A stretch of 64,000 nt of DNA from C-114 sp963745405 (GCA_963745405.1 CAVUWY010000002.1:1736001-1800000); one strand, 5' to 3'. Shown: positions 34,390 to 44,079, counted from the stretch's first letter. Notes: generated by a model not told the origin, from the sequence alone. Numbers and translations are program-made.

Positions 34390-34628
34390 GGCGCTGGCGA
34401 TGCTCGGTCACTCAGCGGACCGACGCAGCGTGCCGGCACGTCCATCTCAGGCTCGATCCCGTGCTGCGAGCAGACCACGCGGCTCCCCGATGCGATGTGA
34501 GGGGGCGAGCGTACAACGAGATCCCTGTCTCGACCGTATCGAGCCTGGTCGTGGAAGGTGGAACGGAGGGGCATCCGTCAATCCGCTACTCTCACGGGAC
34601 CAACGGAGCGCCCACGGGAGCTGCCTCA

Positions 34629-37600
34629 GTGATCTGCTCGGCGTGCGCAACCGAGAACAAGCCGGGTCGGCGGTTCTGCGTCAGTTGCGGAACACCGCTG
34701 GACGCTGCCTGCCCGTCCTGCGGCAACCCGTACGACCCCAGCGACGTGTTCTGCGGCAGCTGCGGGACGTCGCTCGCCGAAGCAGTCGCCAGGACACCGG
34801 GCGCAGTGTCACCCACGACGTCATCGGCCGCGGCGGCCTTTGCGGCGGGTCCGGCCGGATCGTCTTCGGTCGCCGAACGCCGGCTCGTCAGTGTCCTGTT
34901 CGCCGACCTCGTGGGCTTCACGCCCTTCGCCGAGGAGCGCGACGCAGAGGATGTTCGTGAGACCCTGTCTCACTATTTCGAGCTCGCAACGGAGGTCGTC
35001 GGTCGGTACGGCGGTGCGATCGAGAAGTTCATCGGCGATGCCGTCATGGCGGTCTGGGGTGCCCCGACCGCTCGCGAGGATGATGCCGAACGGAGCGTCC
35101 GCGCAGCGTTGGACCTGGTCGATGCCGTCCGCGTCCTGGGCGCCGGGATCCAGGCACGGGCCGGGGTCCTCACCGGCGAGGCCGCCGTCACGCTCGGGGC
35201 GACGAATCAGGGCATGGTCGCGGGCGACCTGGTCAACACCGCCGCTCGACTCCAGTCGATCGCCCAGCCGGGCACGGTCCTCGTCGGCGAAGCGACGATG
35301 CGAGCGGCCAGTGCCGCGATCGCGTTCGAGGAGGCCGGCGATCAGGCCTTGAAGGGCAAAGCGTCTCCGGTTCCCGCCTATCGAGCGCTCCGGGTCGTCG
35401 CACAGCGCGGCGGCGGCGGCCGCTCGGACCTGCCCGAGCCACCGTTCGTCGGCCGGGACGAAGAGCTGCGGTTGCTCAAGGATCTCATCGCGACGACCGG
35501 TCGCGATCGGCGAACGCGGCTCGTGTCGATCACGGGACCCGGCGGAATCGGCAAGAGCCGCCTCGCCTGGGAGCTGGAGAAGTTCATCGACGGGATCAGC
35601 GAAACGATCTACTGGCACCGTGGCCGCTCCCCGGCGTACGGGGATGGGATCACGTTCTGGGCCCTTGGCGAGATGGTCCGCCGTCGCGCCGGCCTGGCCG
35701 AGACGGACGACGAGGCCGTCACTCGCGAGCGGATCAAGGCGACGGTGGTGCAGTACGTGCCGGCCGACGACGACAGACGGTGGGTGGAGCCAGCTCTCCT
35801 GACGCTGCTCGGCCTTGAGCCGGCGCCGGCCGGCGGCCGCGACGTGCTGTTCGCGGCGTGGCGCATCTTCTTCGAGCGGATCGCCGAGTTGTCCACCACC
35901 GTGATGCTGTTCGAGGACCTGCAATGGGCCGACTCGGGGCTCCTCGACTTCATCGAGCAGCTCCTCGAGTGGTCGAAGAACGTCCCGCTCATCGTCGTGA
36001 CGCTCGCCCGACCGGAGATCTTCGACCGTCGGCCCGACTGGGGCAAGGAGACCCGCAACCTGACCCGCCTCGCGCTCGAGCCGCTCAGCGACGACGCGAT
36101 GCGCCTCCTCCTGGACGGGTTCGTGCCAGGGCTGCCGGAGGCGGCCATCCGGGCGATCCTCGCTCAGGCCGACGGTATGCCGCTGTACGCCGTCGAGACG
36201 GTCCGGACGCTCGTCGCCGACGGCCGCCTCCTCCGTGATGGCGACGCCTACCGGCCGATCGGCGAGCTCGGCGAGCTGACGATCCCCGACACGCTCCGGT
36301 CGCTCATCGCGAGCCGGCTCGACGCCCTCGAGCCCGTCGACCGCAGCCTCGTCGCCGATGCGTCCGTTCTGGGCCAATCGTTCAGCGTGGCCGGACTCAC
36401 GGCAGTCAGCGGGCAGGCGGCCGACCTCCTAGAGCCTCGGCTCAGGGCGCTCGTCCGGCGCGAACTGTTCGATGTCGAGGTCGACCCCCGAAGCCCCGAG
36501 CGAGGCCTCTATCGCTTCGTCCAGTCACTCATCCGCGAAGTCGCCTACGGCACCCTCGCCAAGCGCGAACGGCGCACCCGACATCTCGCCGCCGCCCGTT
36601 ACTTCGAAGCGCTCGGCGACGACGAGCTGGCGGGGCTGCTCGCGTCGCACTACGTCGCCGCGCACGAAGCATCGGCGGAAGGCGGCGAAGCCGACGCTGT
36701 CGCGATCCAGGCCCGACTCGCCTTGTCGGCGGCCGCCGACCGGGCGGCGACGCTCGGATCGCACGAGCAGGCCGTCTCCTATCTCCGCCAGGCGATCGCG
36801 ATCACACTCGACGCGACGGAGCGAGCCTCGCTGCACCTGCGGGCGGCTTCGTCGGCGAACGCCGCGGCGCTACATGTCGATGCCGAGGCGCTCGTCCGTG
36901 CCGGGCTGAGCCTTGCCCGGGCATCCGGCGACCTTGAGATGGCAGGAGCCAGCGAGGCGTTGCTCGGGGAGGTTCTCATCGACTCCGGGCAGACGGCCGA
37001 GGCGGTCGAGGTACTCGAAGCCGCCGCCGCTTCGTTCCCCGCGACCGGGAGCGGCGAGGTCCGGGCGACCATACTGGCGACGCTGTCGCGAGCGTTCATG
37101 CGCACGGGACAACCGCTGCGCTCGATCGAGACGGCGGACCTGGCACTCGACCTCGCGGAACACCTCGATCTCGACCGCCTCGTCGCGGAGACATTCAACA
37201 ACAAGGGGTCGTCGCTCGGATACATCGGCCGACGCCGTGAAGGGCAGGCCCTGATGCGGGCTGCGGTCGAGGTGGCCCACGCAGGCGGCTACGTCGCCGC
37301 CGAGATCCGCGCCCTAAGCAACAGCGGGGCGTCGACGGAAGACCCGCGCGATGCGCGGGCCGCCTATCTCGCCGCCAGGGATCTGGGTCTCCGGGTCGGC
37401 AATCGCAACCTCGCCAGGTGGTCAGTGGAGGCGGCCAGATTCCAGGCCTGGGTCCTCGCCGATGGCTGGGACGCGATCCTGGCCGAAAGTGCGGCGGAGG
37501 AAGAAGAAGATCAGGGGAGCCCCCTGGACGAGGCCCGCCACGCCAACATAATCGCCATCTTCAAGAACTCCCGTGGCGAGCCGGTGGACGCTGAACTGGC

Positions 37601-38189
37601 GACGCTCGACGCCGCGGCGGCGCTGGTATCGGATCGCTTTCCGGCCGCCGCCGCTCACTCGGTGCGCGCCCTGCAGGCGTTCCACCGCGGCGACTACGCC
37701 GTGGCGGTCGATGAGTCGCTGCTTGCGACGCAGGACGAGGAGCTGGCAGCGTATTTCCTCGACGATGCCATGCGCTCCGCCCTGTGGGGCCGCGACCTGG
37801 CCCGTGCCCACCAGGTCGCCGAGCGCCTGGACGAGGATCGGTCGACCGGGCTCCAGATCGACACAGCCCGGACCGCCGCACGGGCCGGGATCGCCGCCCT
37901 CGAGGGCCGGATCGAAGAGGCGATCGCCGGGTATCGCGAGGCGATGTCGCGTCAACGTCAGGTCGGTGCCGACTTCGTCGTTGCGTTATTGGGGCTCGAC
38001 TTCGTGGAGCTGGTCGGCGGGGACCATCAGGCGATACGAGAAGCGGAGGCCGAGGCGCGCCCGATCTTCGAGCGCGTCGGCGCGCGCCCCTCGCTCGAGC
38101 GTCTTGAGGCGGCCCTGGCCCGTCCGACGTCGACCGCCGTAGCCCCACGGAATAAGGACGGCCGGGCCGCGTCGGCGTTGACCGGCTGA
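34629..38189 (+). CDS. Zinc-ribbon class III nucleotide cyclase with AAA ATPase and TPR domains
   Basis: An 1186-aa regulator. Residues 3-45 form a double zinc ribbon with four CxxC pairs (C3/6, C17/20, C28/31, C42/45). An Ala/Ser linker leads to a class III cyclase domain (85-230): FADLVGFT (Asp93), IEKFIGDAVM (Lys133, Asp137) and DLVNTAAR (Asn203, Arg207), all canonical for an adenylate cyclase. A P-loop GPGGIGKS lies near 302, a Walker B-like MLFEDLQWAD follows, and the last half is TPR-like. The GTG start is preferred because GGGAG lies eight bases upstream and the zinc ribbon begins at once. It ends tail-to-tail with another cyclase gene across a perfect inverted repeat. Confidence 0.9.
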   Translation: MICSACATENKPGRRFCVSCGTPLDAACPSCGNPYDPSDVFCGSCGTSLAEAVARTPGAVSPTTSSAAAAFAAGPAGSSSVAERRLVSVLFADLVGFTPFAEERDAEDVRETLSHYFELATEVVGRYGGAIEKFIGDAVMAVWGAPTAREDDAERSVRAALDLVDAVRVLGAGIQARAGVLTGEAAVTLGATNQGMVAGDLVNTAARLQSIAQPGTVLVGEATMRAASAAIAFEEAGDQALKGKASPVPAYRALRVVAQRGGGGRSDLPEPPFVGRDEELRLLKDLIATTGRDRRTRLVSITGPGGIGKSRLAWELEKFIDGISETIYWHRGRSPAYGDGITFWALGEMVRRRAGLAETDDEAVTRERIKATVVQYVPADDDRRWVEPALLTLLGLEPAPAGGRDVLFAAWRIFFERIAELSTTVMLFEDLQWADSGLLDFIEQLLEWSKNVPLIVVTLARPEIFDRRPDWGKETRNLTRLALEPLSDDAMRLLLDGFVPGLPEAAIRAILAQADGMPLYAVETVRTLVADGRLLRDGDAYRPIGELGELTIPDTLRSLIASRLDALEPVDRSLVADASVLGQSFSVAGLTAVSGQAADLLEPRLRALVRRELFDVEVDPRSPERGLYRFVQSLIREVAYGTLAKRERRTRHLAAARYFEALGDDELAGLLASHYVAAHEASAEGGEADAVAIQARLALSAAADRAATLGSHEQAVSYLRQAIAITLDATERASLHLRAASSANAAALHVDAEALVRAGLSLARASGDLEMAGASEALLGEVLIDSGQTAEAVEVLEAAAASFPATGSGEVRATILATLSRAFMRTGQPLRSIETADLALDLAEHLDLDRLVAETFNNKGSSLGYIGRRREGQALMRAAVEVAHAGGYVAAEIRALSNSGASTEDPRDARAAYLAARDLGLRVGNRNLARWSVEAARFQAWVLADGWDAILAESAAEEEEDQGSPLDEARHANIIAIFKNSRGEPVDAELATLDAAAALVSDRFPAAAAHSVRALQAFHRGDYAVAVDESLLATQDEELAAYFLDDAMRSALWGRDLARAHQVAERLDEDRSTGLQIDTARTAARAGIAALEGRIEEAIAGYREAMSRQRQVGADFVVALLGLDFVELVGGDHQAIREAEAEARPIFERVGARPSLERLEAALARPTSTAVAPRNKDGRAASALTG

Positions 38190-38209
38190 CGGGCAGTGGC
38201 CGTCAGCCG
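38183..38209. terminator. Bidirectional terminator hairpin between two cyclase genes
   Basis: CGGCTGACGG and CCGTCAGCCG form a perfect ten-base stem with a seven-base loop (GCAGTGG). The left arm contains the stop of the plus-strand cyclase and the right arm contains the stop of the minus-strand cyclase. The strongest inverted repeat I found in the window. Confidence 0.65.
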
Positions 38210-39402
38210 AGCGGTGCGGCGGAGTGCAGGCGGATGGCGCCAGACACACCCTTGAGCTCCACGGGACCGACCTCGCGGAAGGCGACGGGGGCTCCGGGCG
38301 AGGCGTCGACCACCTCCTGGCTCACGAGGACCTCACCCGGCCTCGCGTAGTCGGCGATCCGGGCGGCGATATTCACCGTCTGCCCGTAGTAGTCGCCCTC
38401 CTGGAAGATCACGGGTCCCGCATGCAGGCCGACATGGGCCGGCGGCAACCCCGCTCCCGCGACGCCCGCCACCATGTCGAGGGCTGCCGCGACTCCCGAG
38501 CCTGGGTGGGCGAAGAAGAGCATGACGCCGTCGCCGAGCCACTTGACCGGCCGGCCACCGTGGGCGAGCGACGTCCGCTGCACGAGGCGGCCGAGCCGCT
38601 CGGCCAGCTCCGCGGCCGCCGCATCTCCGCGCTCCTCGGTCAGCCGGGTGTAACCGGTGATGTCGAGGAAGCACATCGCCGGTGGGTCGTCGAGCCGGCT
38701 ATGCAGGCCGGCCTTGGCGAGCTGCATCTCGAGGCCCTCGATGATCGTCGTCGTCCAGGCCTGCGCCTGCTGGAGGTGGTACATCCCGAGCAGGGCCCGC
38801 TCGGCCAGCATGCTCATCTTGTTGGCGAACTCGACACCGAGGATCTCGTCGGGTCGTTTGCCGGCTTCGGCGGCCGGCATGATCACCTCGGATCGCCACC
38901 AAGCCGTCTCCGTCTCGGTCATCCGCCGCATGCTGTCGCCCTGGACCCGGAGAAGCTGCTCCGACCCCGCGGTCCGGAACCCTGCTGCGACCTGCATCTC
39001 CAGGAAGTCGACATATGGCAGCTCCTCGTCGCGCAGACGGTCGTCGGGGTCCGGCGCGGCCGAGCCGGCCGCTTCCCGGATGAGCATCAGGAGCTGGATC
39101 GGAACACCTGTCCGTGCGGCTGCCTCGGCGAACGTGCTGCCGCCGAAGGCCGAGAACCGTTCGTAGGCAGGCTCGTCGAGGAAGGCCAGCGAGACCGCTC
39201 CGCTCCGCATCGCCGCGCCGAGGCCATCCAGCGGGACGCCCGCAGCCACGAGGCTCCGGACCATCCCCATCCGCCGGATGTCCGCGGTCGTGAATCGACC
39301 GACTTCCTCGGGGCTGATGGCTCCAGACTCGACGAACCTGGCCAGTTCGTCGGCGGAGATGCCGGCTCGCCTGGCGGCCTCGTCGATCTCGTAAGTCGGC
39401 AC
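38203..39402 (-). CDS. MerR-like N-terminus fused to class III nucleotide cyclase
   Basis: A 399-aa protein. Residues 1-75 look like a winged helix of the MerR type (YEIDEAARRAGISADELARF, then GRFTTADIRRM). Residues 76-235 form a helical middle domain, and 240-399 a class III cyclase with FLDITGYT (Asp247), VKWLGDGVM (Lys287, Asp291) and DYYGQTVNIAAR (Asp337, Asn344, Arg348), all catalytic residues intact. The N-terminus may bind DNA or act as a regulatory domain like the mycobacterial Rv1264 class. A 399-aa paralogue lies at 50951. It follows the SHOCT mini-gene by 24 bases. Confidence 0.88.
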   Translation of the reverse strand: MPTYEIDEAARRAGISADELARFVESGAISPEEVGRFTTADIRRMGMVRSLVAAGVPLDGLGAAMRSGAVSLAFLDEPAYERFSAFGGSTFAEAAARTGVPIQLLMLIREAAGSAAPDPDDRLRDEELPYVDFLEMQVAAGFRTAGSEQLLRVQGDSMRRMTETETAWWRSEVIMPAAEAGKRPDEILGVEFANKMSMLAERALLGMYHLQQAQAWTTTIIEGLEMQLAKAGLHSRLDDPPAMCFLDITGYTRLTEERGDAAAAELAERLGRLVQRTSLAHGGRPVKWLGDGVMLFFAHPGSGVAAALDMVAGVAGAGLPPAHVGLHAGPVIFQEGDYYGQTVNIAARIADYARPGEVLVSQEVVDASPGAPVAFREVGPVELKGVSGAIRLHSAAPLG

Positions 39403-39426
39403 GGTCCCCTGCGATCGCGCTGCTAC

Positions 39427-39615
39427 CTAGGTGGCGAGGAGCTTCGCCTTCGCCGCCGAGAACTCCGCCTCGGAGATGATGCCGGCATCCTTGAGCTCGG
39501 CGAGCTTCTTGAGCTGGTCGTACATGTCGTTGCCGGCCGGGGGTGGCGGCGGCTGCCTGCCGCGTGCCTCGATGAGCAGATAGTCGATCGCGCCCATCTC
39601 CGTCATGTCCGTCAT
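39427..39615 (-). CDS. SHOCT-domain mini-protein
   Basis: A 62-aa protein ending in a SHOCT motif (QLKKLAELKDAGIISEAEF, then SAAKAKLLA), the short C-terminal oligomerisation helix pair seen at the end of many bacterial proteins. Residues 1-30 are Pro-rich. As a stand-alone SHOCT it probably binds a partner protein, perhaps the cyclase encoded 24 bases downstream. Its start could be any of three close ATG codons. Confidence 0.75.
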   Translation of the reverse strand: MTDMTEMGAIDYLLIEARGRQPPPPPAGNDMYDQLKKLAELKDAGIISEAEFSAAKAKLLAT

Positions 39616-39793
39616 CCATCCACCTCCGGGGTCGTGCCGGCGCCTGCGCCCGTCGAGCCCATCCTAGACGACCTGTGGCGGCGGCGACTCGGGCCGATCC
39701 CGACCGGGATCCAGCGGTCCTGACGCGATCACCGCCGCGACCGGCAGGGTGCCCGACACGCCGGCGTGAACAGGGATGGTTGACGCGAGCGCG

Positions 39794-40852
39794 TCAGGCC
39801 CGGATCTCCTGGCGCATGAACCGGACGTAGGCGATGGCGAAGCACAACACGGTCAGGGCCACCAGGATCACGACGTGGGGCCAGACGAGCAGGAGGCTCT
39901 GCTGAAGTGAGAGCAGCGTCGGGATCTGTTGCTGGTACTGCTGGAGCTGGCCGATGGTGGCCGGGGTCGAGACGGTCGTCTGGCTCGGGTCGAGGATGAC
40001 CCGCGAGCCCTCCTGGTAGAGCGTCAACGGCACGATCCGGGTGATCGTGTCGGACAGGTTCTTGAGGGCGACCGCCTGCTGGTCCGTCGAGGCCGACGCA
40101 TACGGAGCGACGACCTGGGTGACGAGGCCGACGAGGAGTTCGCCGAAGATCTGCAGCAGGAGCCAGATGCCGAAGCCGGCCAGCGCCGCCGTCGCCGCCC
40201 GCCGGATGACGACCGACAGGAGCAGGCCGAAGGCCAGCCACAGGGACACCCAGACGATCGTGAACAGGAGCCAGACGACGACCCGCAGGATCTCGCTCGG
40301 GGCAGGCGTTATCCCGAGGCGGAGGATGCCGAAGCCGGCGATCACGAGGACGACCGAGACGAGCACGAGCATGATCACGGCCAGGCCGCCGACGAACTTG
40401 CCGGTGATGACGTCGTCACGGTAGATCGGTTGTGACACGAGGCGCGGCAGGGTCCCGTCGGACCGCTCGCCGTTGATCGCGTCGAACGCGAACGCCACGC
40501 CGAGGAGCGGCGCGACGATCCCGACGAACCCGTAGACGGGCGGCACGCTGAGGCTCGGCGGCGGCAGGACGAAGAGGGCGAGGAAGATCGCGCTGGCACC
40601 GGAGACCTGGGAGGCCGCGGAGCGGATGGCGTCGGCGGCGAAGTAGAGCGGCACGATGGCCGCTGCGCCCAGGACGATGATGAGGATGAGGAAGCGGACG
40701 CTGTGCAGGTGGTCCGCGACCTCCTTGCGGGCGACGACGGCCCAGCCCCTCGTCGGTCGCGAGATCGGGGCGGAGTCGCGCGCGGTCTCACTGGCTCCGG
40801 CGCTCGACGAGCCCGCCGGAGCGGGAAGTCCGGCCTCGGTCCGGGCGCTCAT
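39794..40852 (-). CDS. ABC-2 type transporter permease
   Basis: A 352-aa membrane protein with a cytoplasmic N-terminus of about 50 residues and about six hydrophobic helices. One long extracytoplasmic loop (about 230-305) is Gln/Thr-rich (LQQYQQQIPTLLSLQQ). Typical of ABC-2 permeases of the NosY-like group. Its ATG overlaps the ATPase stop by four bases. Third gene of the NEW3-ATPase-permease operon; the exported substrate is unknown. Confidence 0.86.
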   Translation of the reverse strand: MSARTEAGLPAPAGSSSAGASETARDSAPISRPTRGWAVVARKEVADHLHSVRFLILIIVLGAAAIVPLYFAADAIRSAASQVSGASAIFLALFVLPPPSLSVPPVYGFVGIVAPLLGVAFAFDAINGERSDGTLPRLVSQPIYRDDVITGKFVGGLAVIMLVLVSVVLVIAGFGILRLGITPAPSEILRVVVWLLFTIVWVSLWLAFGLLLSVVIRRAATAALAGFGIWLLLQIFGELLVGLVTQVVAPYASASTDQQAVALKNLSDTITRIVPLTLYQEGSRVILDPSQTTVSTPATIGQLQQYQQQIPTLLSLQQSLLLVWPHVVILVALTVLCFAIAYVRFMRQEIRA

Positions 40853-41931
40853 GCCGCGCCCGCTCCGACCGGCGGCCGGGCCGCCGCGTCCCGCCCCGCC
40901 TGCCGGGCAGCCTCGCGCTCCACGGCCCGCCGGTAGATCTCGTCGAGCTCGACCCGATGCCGCCCGATCCGGACGATCGGCCGCTGCTCGACGGCGACCA
41001 GGACGGCTCGGGTCGTCTCGTCGATGCTGTGGCCGGGGTCCGCCCGCAGCCGCCAGGCACGCTCGTTCGGATCGCCCCGGTGGACATTGACCTCGCGGAT
41101 GCCCGGCACCGTGCGCAGGACGTCGGTGAACGCATCCACCTCCCTGGCGGGGATGTCGAGGGCGAGCTCGAGGTCGTCGAGGGGAAAGTCGAAGCGGCGG
41201 GCGAGCTGATCGACCGTCCCGTTCCCGATGAGCCGTCCGGCGGCGAAGATCCCGATCCGGTCGCAGGTCGACTGGACCTGGTTGAGGAGGTGGCTCGACA
41301 GGAGGATGGAGATGCCGCGATCGTGGGCGAGCGTGCGCAGGAGGTCGAGGATCTCGACGACACCGAGCGGGTCGATCGAGGTCGTCGGCTCGTCGAGGAT
41401 GAGGACCTCGGGCTCCTTGAGGAGCGCGTCGGCGACGCCGAGCCGCTGGAGCATCCCTCGCGAGTACTCGTCCGCCCGGTCGTCGGCCCGATCGGCCAGG
41501 CCGACGAGCTCGAGGATGTCCGACATCAGCCGCTCCGCCTCGTCGTCCGCCAGCCGGTTGAGGCGAGCGGTATAGCGGAGGTTCTGGCGGCCGGTCAGGT
41601 TGCCGTAGAAGCCGACGGCGTCGGGCAGGTAGCCGACCCGCCGCTTGACCTCGAGCGGATGGCGGGCCGGATCGAGGCCGGTGACGAGGATCTCGCCGGA
41701 GGTCGGTTCGGTCAGCCCCAGGAGCATGAGGATGGTGGTCGTCTTGCCGGCGCCGTTCTGGCCGAGCAGGCCGAAGATCTCGCCGGCGCGGACCTTCAGG
41801 TCGAGATGATCGACGGCGACCAGGTCGCCGTACGCTTTCGTCAGCGCCTTCGTCCGGATGCGCAGCGTCGCGTCGTCATCGCGATCGGCCGACGGGCCCG
41901 ATCGCGTGGAGAGGTTCTTCCTGCTGACCAT
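40849..41931 (-). CDS. ABC transporter ATP-binding protein (ABC-2 exporter)
   Basis: A 360-aa ATPase. Walker A is GQNGAGKTT, the signature is YSRGMLQRLG (an SRGM variant of LSGGQ), Walker B is VLILDEPTTSID and the switch His is in LLSSHLLNQ. A C-terminal extension of about 100 residues may regulate it. The divergent signature is common in the CcmA/NatA group. It partners the ABC-2 permease. Confidence 0.9.
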   Translation of the reverse strand: MVSRKNLSTRSGPSADRDDDATLRIRTKALTKAYGDLVAVDHLDLKVRAGEIFGLLGQNGAGKTTTILMLLGLTEPTSGEILVTGLDPARHPLEVKRRVGYLPDAVGFYGNLTGRQNLRYTARLNRLADDEAERLMSDILELVGLADRADDRADEYSRGMLQRLGVADALLKEPEVLILDEPTTSIDPLGVVEILDLLRTLAHDRGISILLSSHLLNQVQSTCDRIGIFAAGRLIGNGTVDQLARRFDFPLDDLELALDIPAREVDAFTDVLRTVPGIREVNVHRGDPNERAWRLRADPGHSIDETTRAVLVAVEQRPIVRIGRHRVELDEIYRRAVEREAARQAGRDAAARPPVGAGAA

Positions 41932-41946
41932 CGCGTCGCCCGCCGC

Positions 41947-43125
41947 TCAGCGACGGCCGTAGCGTCGGAAGACCCACCACATGCCGAGGAAGACCACGAC
42001 GATCAGCCCGATCCCGATGACGGCCCACTGGAGCGAGGTCTCGACGGTGAACCGGATGTCGGCCGTGGCGCTCGTCGACTGGTCGCCGTTGGCGGTCATC
42101 GTCACGACGTAGTCGCCGGCCACGGCGTCGCCGGACGGGACGATATGGGCGGTCACGTTCTGGGTCCCGGCTGCGTCGATGCTCGCCACGGTCGCCGGGT
42201 CGAAGGTGACCGTCCAGCCCGTCGGCGGCGTCGACGTGAGCTTCACGTTCGTGACCGGTGCGGTCCCGCCGTTCGTCAGCGTCAGCACGAAGTCCGAGCT
42301 CTGTCCGGCGGTGCCGCTCGTGTTGAGCCGCTGGTCGGGCGTCGACATCGACAGGCTGTATGAACCCGTCACGACGACCTGGAGGGTGCCGGGGATCTGG
42401 CGGGATCCGGCGGTCGCGACGACCTGGATCGGGTACGAGCCGGCCGCCGTCCCGGTCGGCGATTGGGCGGTGACCGTGATCCCGCTCGTCGCGCCGGCCT
42501 TCACGACGGCGCTGGCCGCCTGGGACTGGCCGGTCAGCGTGGCGGTGACAGTCCAGCCGTCGGGGCCCTGGGCGTTGACCGCGAACGTCAGGTCCTCGGC
42601 CGACTGGTTCGACAGGGTGAGATTGAAGGAGGCCGACTGGCCGGCCGGGGCCTGGAGGCTCGGAAAGTCCGTCGTGAGGGTGACGTCGCCGGCGGCCGAA
42701 GCCTCGACCCGGATCCTCAGCGGCAGGTCTCTCGTTCCCTGGGCCGCGGTCGCCCGCAGCAGCAGGTCGGCGTTGCCGGTCGCGGTCGCTGGAACGGTGA
42801 CGTCGACGCGCACGTCGGGCGGCGTCGAGCCCCCGGTCTGGACCGCATCGACGACATTCCCGCCGCCGTGGATGAGGGCGGTCCAACCCTGGGGAGCCCC
42901 CGTGACGCTGAGTCCGACTCGCTCGGGCGTCGGGGTCGTGATGGTCAGGGCGAACGAGACGGAGGCACCCGGTGCCACGACCACGGATGGATACGGCGTG
43001 GTGATTGAGAACGTCGATGCGGCCAGTGCCGCGGGCGCGAACGCGGGCGCGAGGCCCATGGCGGCCACGGCGAAGACGGCCGCGGCCATGGAAACCCGAC
43101 GTCTTAACGGCTCATGGGAGCGCAC
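41947..43125 (-). CDS. Exported NEW3-domain (alpha-galactosidase-associated) membrane-anchored protein
   Basis: A 392-aa secreted, anchored protein. An N-terminal signal peptide (SMAAAVFAVAAMGLAPAF then APAALA) is followed by two or three Ig-like NEW3 repeats with PxGWT motifs (APQGWTA, GPDGWTVT, PPTGWTVTFDP). One C-terminal membrane helix (WAVIGIGLIVVVFLGMWWV) ends in a positive tail. Such proteins are commonly encoded with ABC-2 exporters. The GTG start with GGAGG six bases upstream is chosen over a TTG 18 bases earlier. It heads the three-gene operon and is 15 bases before the ATPase gene. Confidence 0.85.
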   Translation of the reverse strand: MRSHEPLRRRVSMAAAVFAVAAMGLAPAFAPAALAASTFSITTPYPSVVVAPGASVSFALTITTPTPERVGLSVTGAPQGWTALIHGGGNVVDAVQTGGSTPPDVRVDVTVPATATGNADLLLRATAAQGTRDLPLRIRVEASAAGDVTLTTDFPSLQAPAGQSASFNLTLSNQSAEDLTFAVNAQGPDGWTVTATLTGQSQAASAVVKAGATSGITVTAQSPTGTAAGSYPIQVVATAGSRQIPGTLQVVVTGSYSLSMSTPDQRLNTSGTAGQSSDFVLTLTNGGTAPVTNVKLTSTPPTGWTVTFDPATVASIDAAGTQNVTAHIVPSGDAVAGDYVVTMTANGDQSTSATADIRFTVETSLQWAVIGIGLIVVVFLGMWWVFRRYGRR

Positions 43126-43337
43126 CCGACACCTCCGGATCAAACGTTGGGCAGTCCCCGGATCGACGGCGCACGGAACCCTCGATCGCGGGCGTCGGCC
43201 GGAGTGTGTCGCGCCGGCCCTCTCGGTTCAACCGCAGCGCGATGAAAGAACGGTTGAGATACGGCAATCCTAGCCGTCCCGACGGTGGGGCGGACGCGCC
43301 GCCACGCCCCCGGCGCGACCAGCCCTCCGCCCGCGCT

Positions 43338-43348
43338 CGTTGTAGCGT
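43338..43348 (+). promoter_or_regulatory. Candidate promoter element, identical to that at 3779
   Basis: CGTTGTAGCGT recurs about 50 bases before the DUF2652 gene. It suggests a shared -10-like promoter element. The 255-base gap between the divergent NEW3 and DUF2652 genes shows no other clear structure. Confidence 0.3.
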
Positions 43349-43398
43349 ACGCAGAGCGGTGGAGATCCCATCCGTGTCGGGATCGGGACGGGGAGCAC

Positions 43399-44079
43399 GT
43401 GGACCAGACAGCGCGCGACGGACGGACGACGGGAGCGGACGCAGCGACCGGCGAGCGATATCTCCTGCTCGCGGACATCTCCGGATACACGGGCTTCATG
43501 ACCGGCGTCGAACAGGAGCACGGGGTCGACTTCAGCGCCGGCATCCCGGCGGCGTATGGCGTCCTGGGAGCACTCCTGAACACGGTCGTCGAGGGCGTCG
43601 AACCCGACTTCGAGGTCGTGAAGCTCGAGGGCGATGCCGTCTTCGCCGCCGCGCCGGCAGCTCGGCTGGATGGCGAGGGCGAGCGGGTACTCGAGAGGAT
43701 CGGGGTCACATACCGGGCCTTCATCGACAGCCGCACCCGGGCCATTCCCGCCAGCGACCACGCCTGCATCGCCTGCCCGGCCGTCGCCCACCTCGACCTC
43801 AAGGTTGTCCTCCATCGGGGCCACGTGGTGCGCCAGAACGTCGGATCCGGCAGCGACCTGCTCGGCCCGACGGTGACCGTCGCCCACCGATTGCTCAAGA
43901 ACACCGTCCGGGATCGGATCGGCTACCGACCCTACCTGTTCCTCACCGACGCGGCGGCGACTGGTCTCGGGCTGCCGAACGTCGGCATCGCCCACGGCGA
44001 GGAGTACCCGGACTCGGGACGCATCGAGGGCCGCATCGTCGAGCTCGCCGAACCGGTCCAGGACAGCGTCAGAACATAG
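43399..44079 (+). CDS. DUF2652 protein, divergent nucleotide-cyclase fold
   Basis: About 226 aa. It keeps the cyclase metal residues (LADISGYTGF, Asp26; VVKLEGDAVFA, Lys75 and Asp79), but in place of the VNxxAR helix it reads GPTVTVAHRLLKN, so the transition-state Asn and Arg are lost. This is the DUF2652 pattern; catalytic activity as a cyclase is doubtful and nucleotide binding is plausible. The GTG with GGGAG just three bases upstream is used; the spacing is short, so the start is uncertain. Confidence 0.78.
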   Translation: MDQTARDGRTTGADAATGERYLLLADISGYTGFMTGVEQEHGVDFSAGIPAAYGVLGALLNTVVEGVEPDFEVVKLEGDAVFAAAPAARLDGEGERVLERIGVTYRAFIDSRTRAIPASDHACIACPAVAHLDLKVVLHRGHVVRQNVGSGSDLLGPTVTVAHRLLKNTVRDRIGYRPYLFLTDAAATGLGLPNVGIAHGEEYPDSGRIEGRIVELAEPVQDSVRT

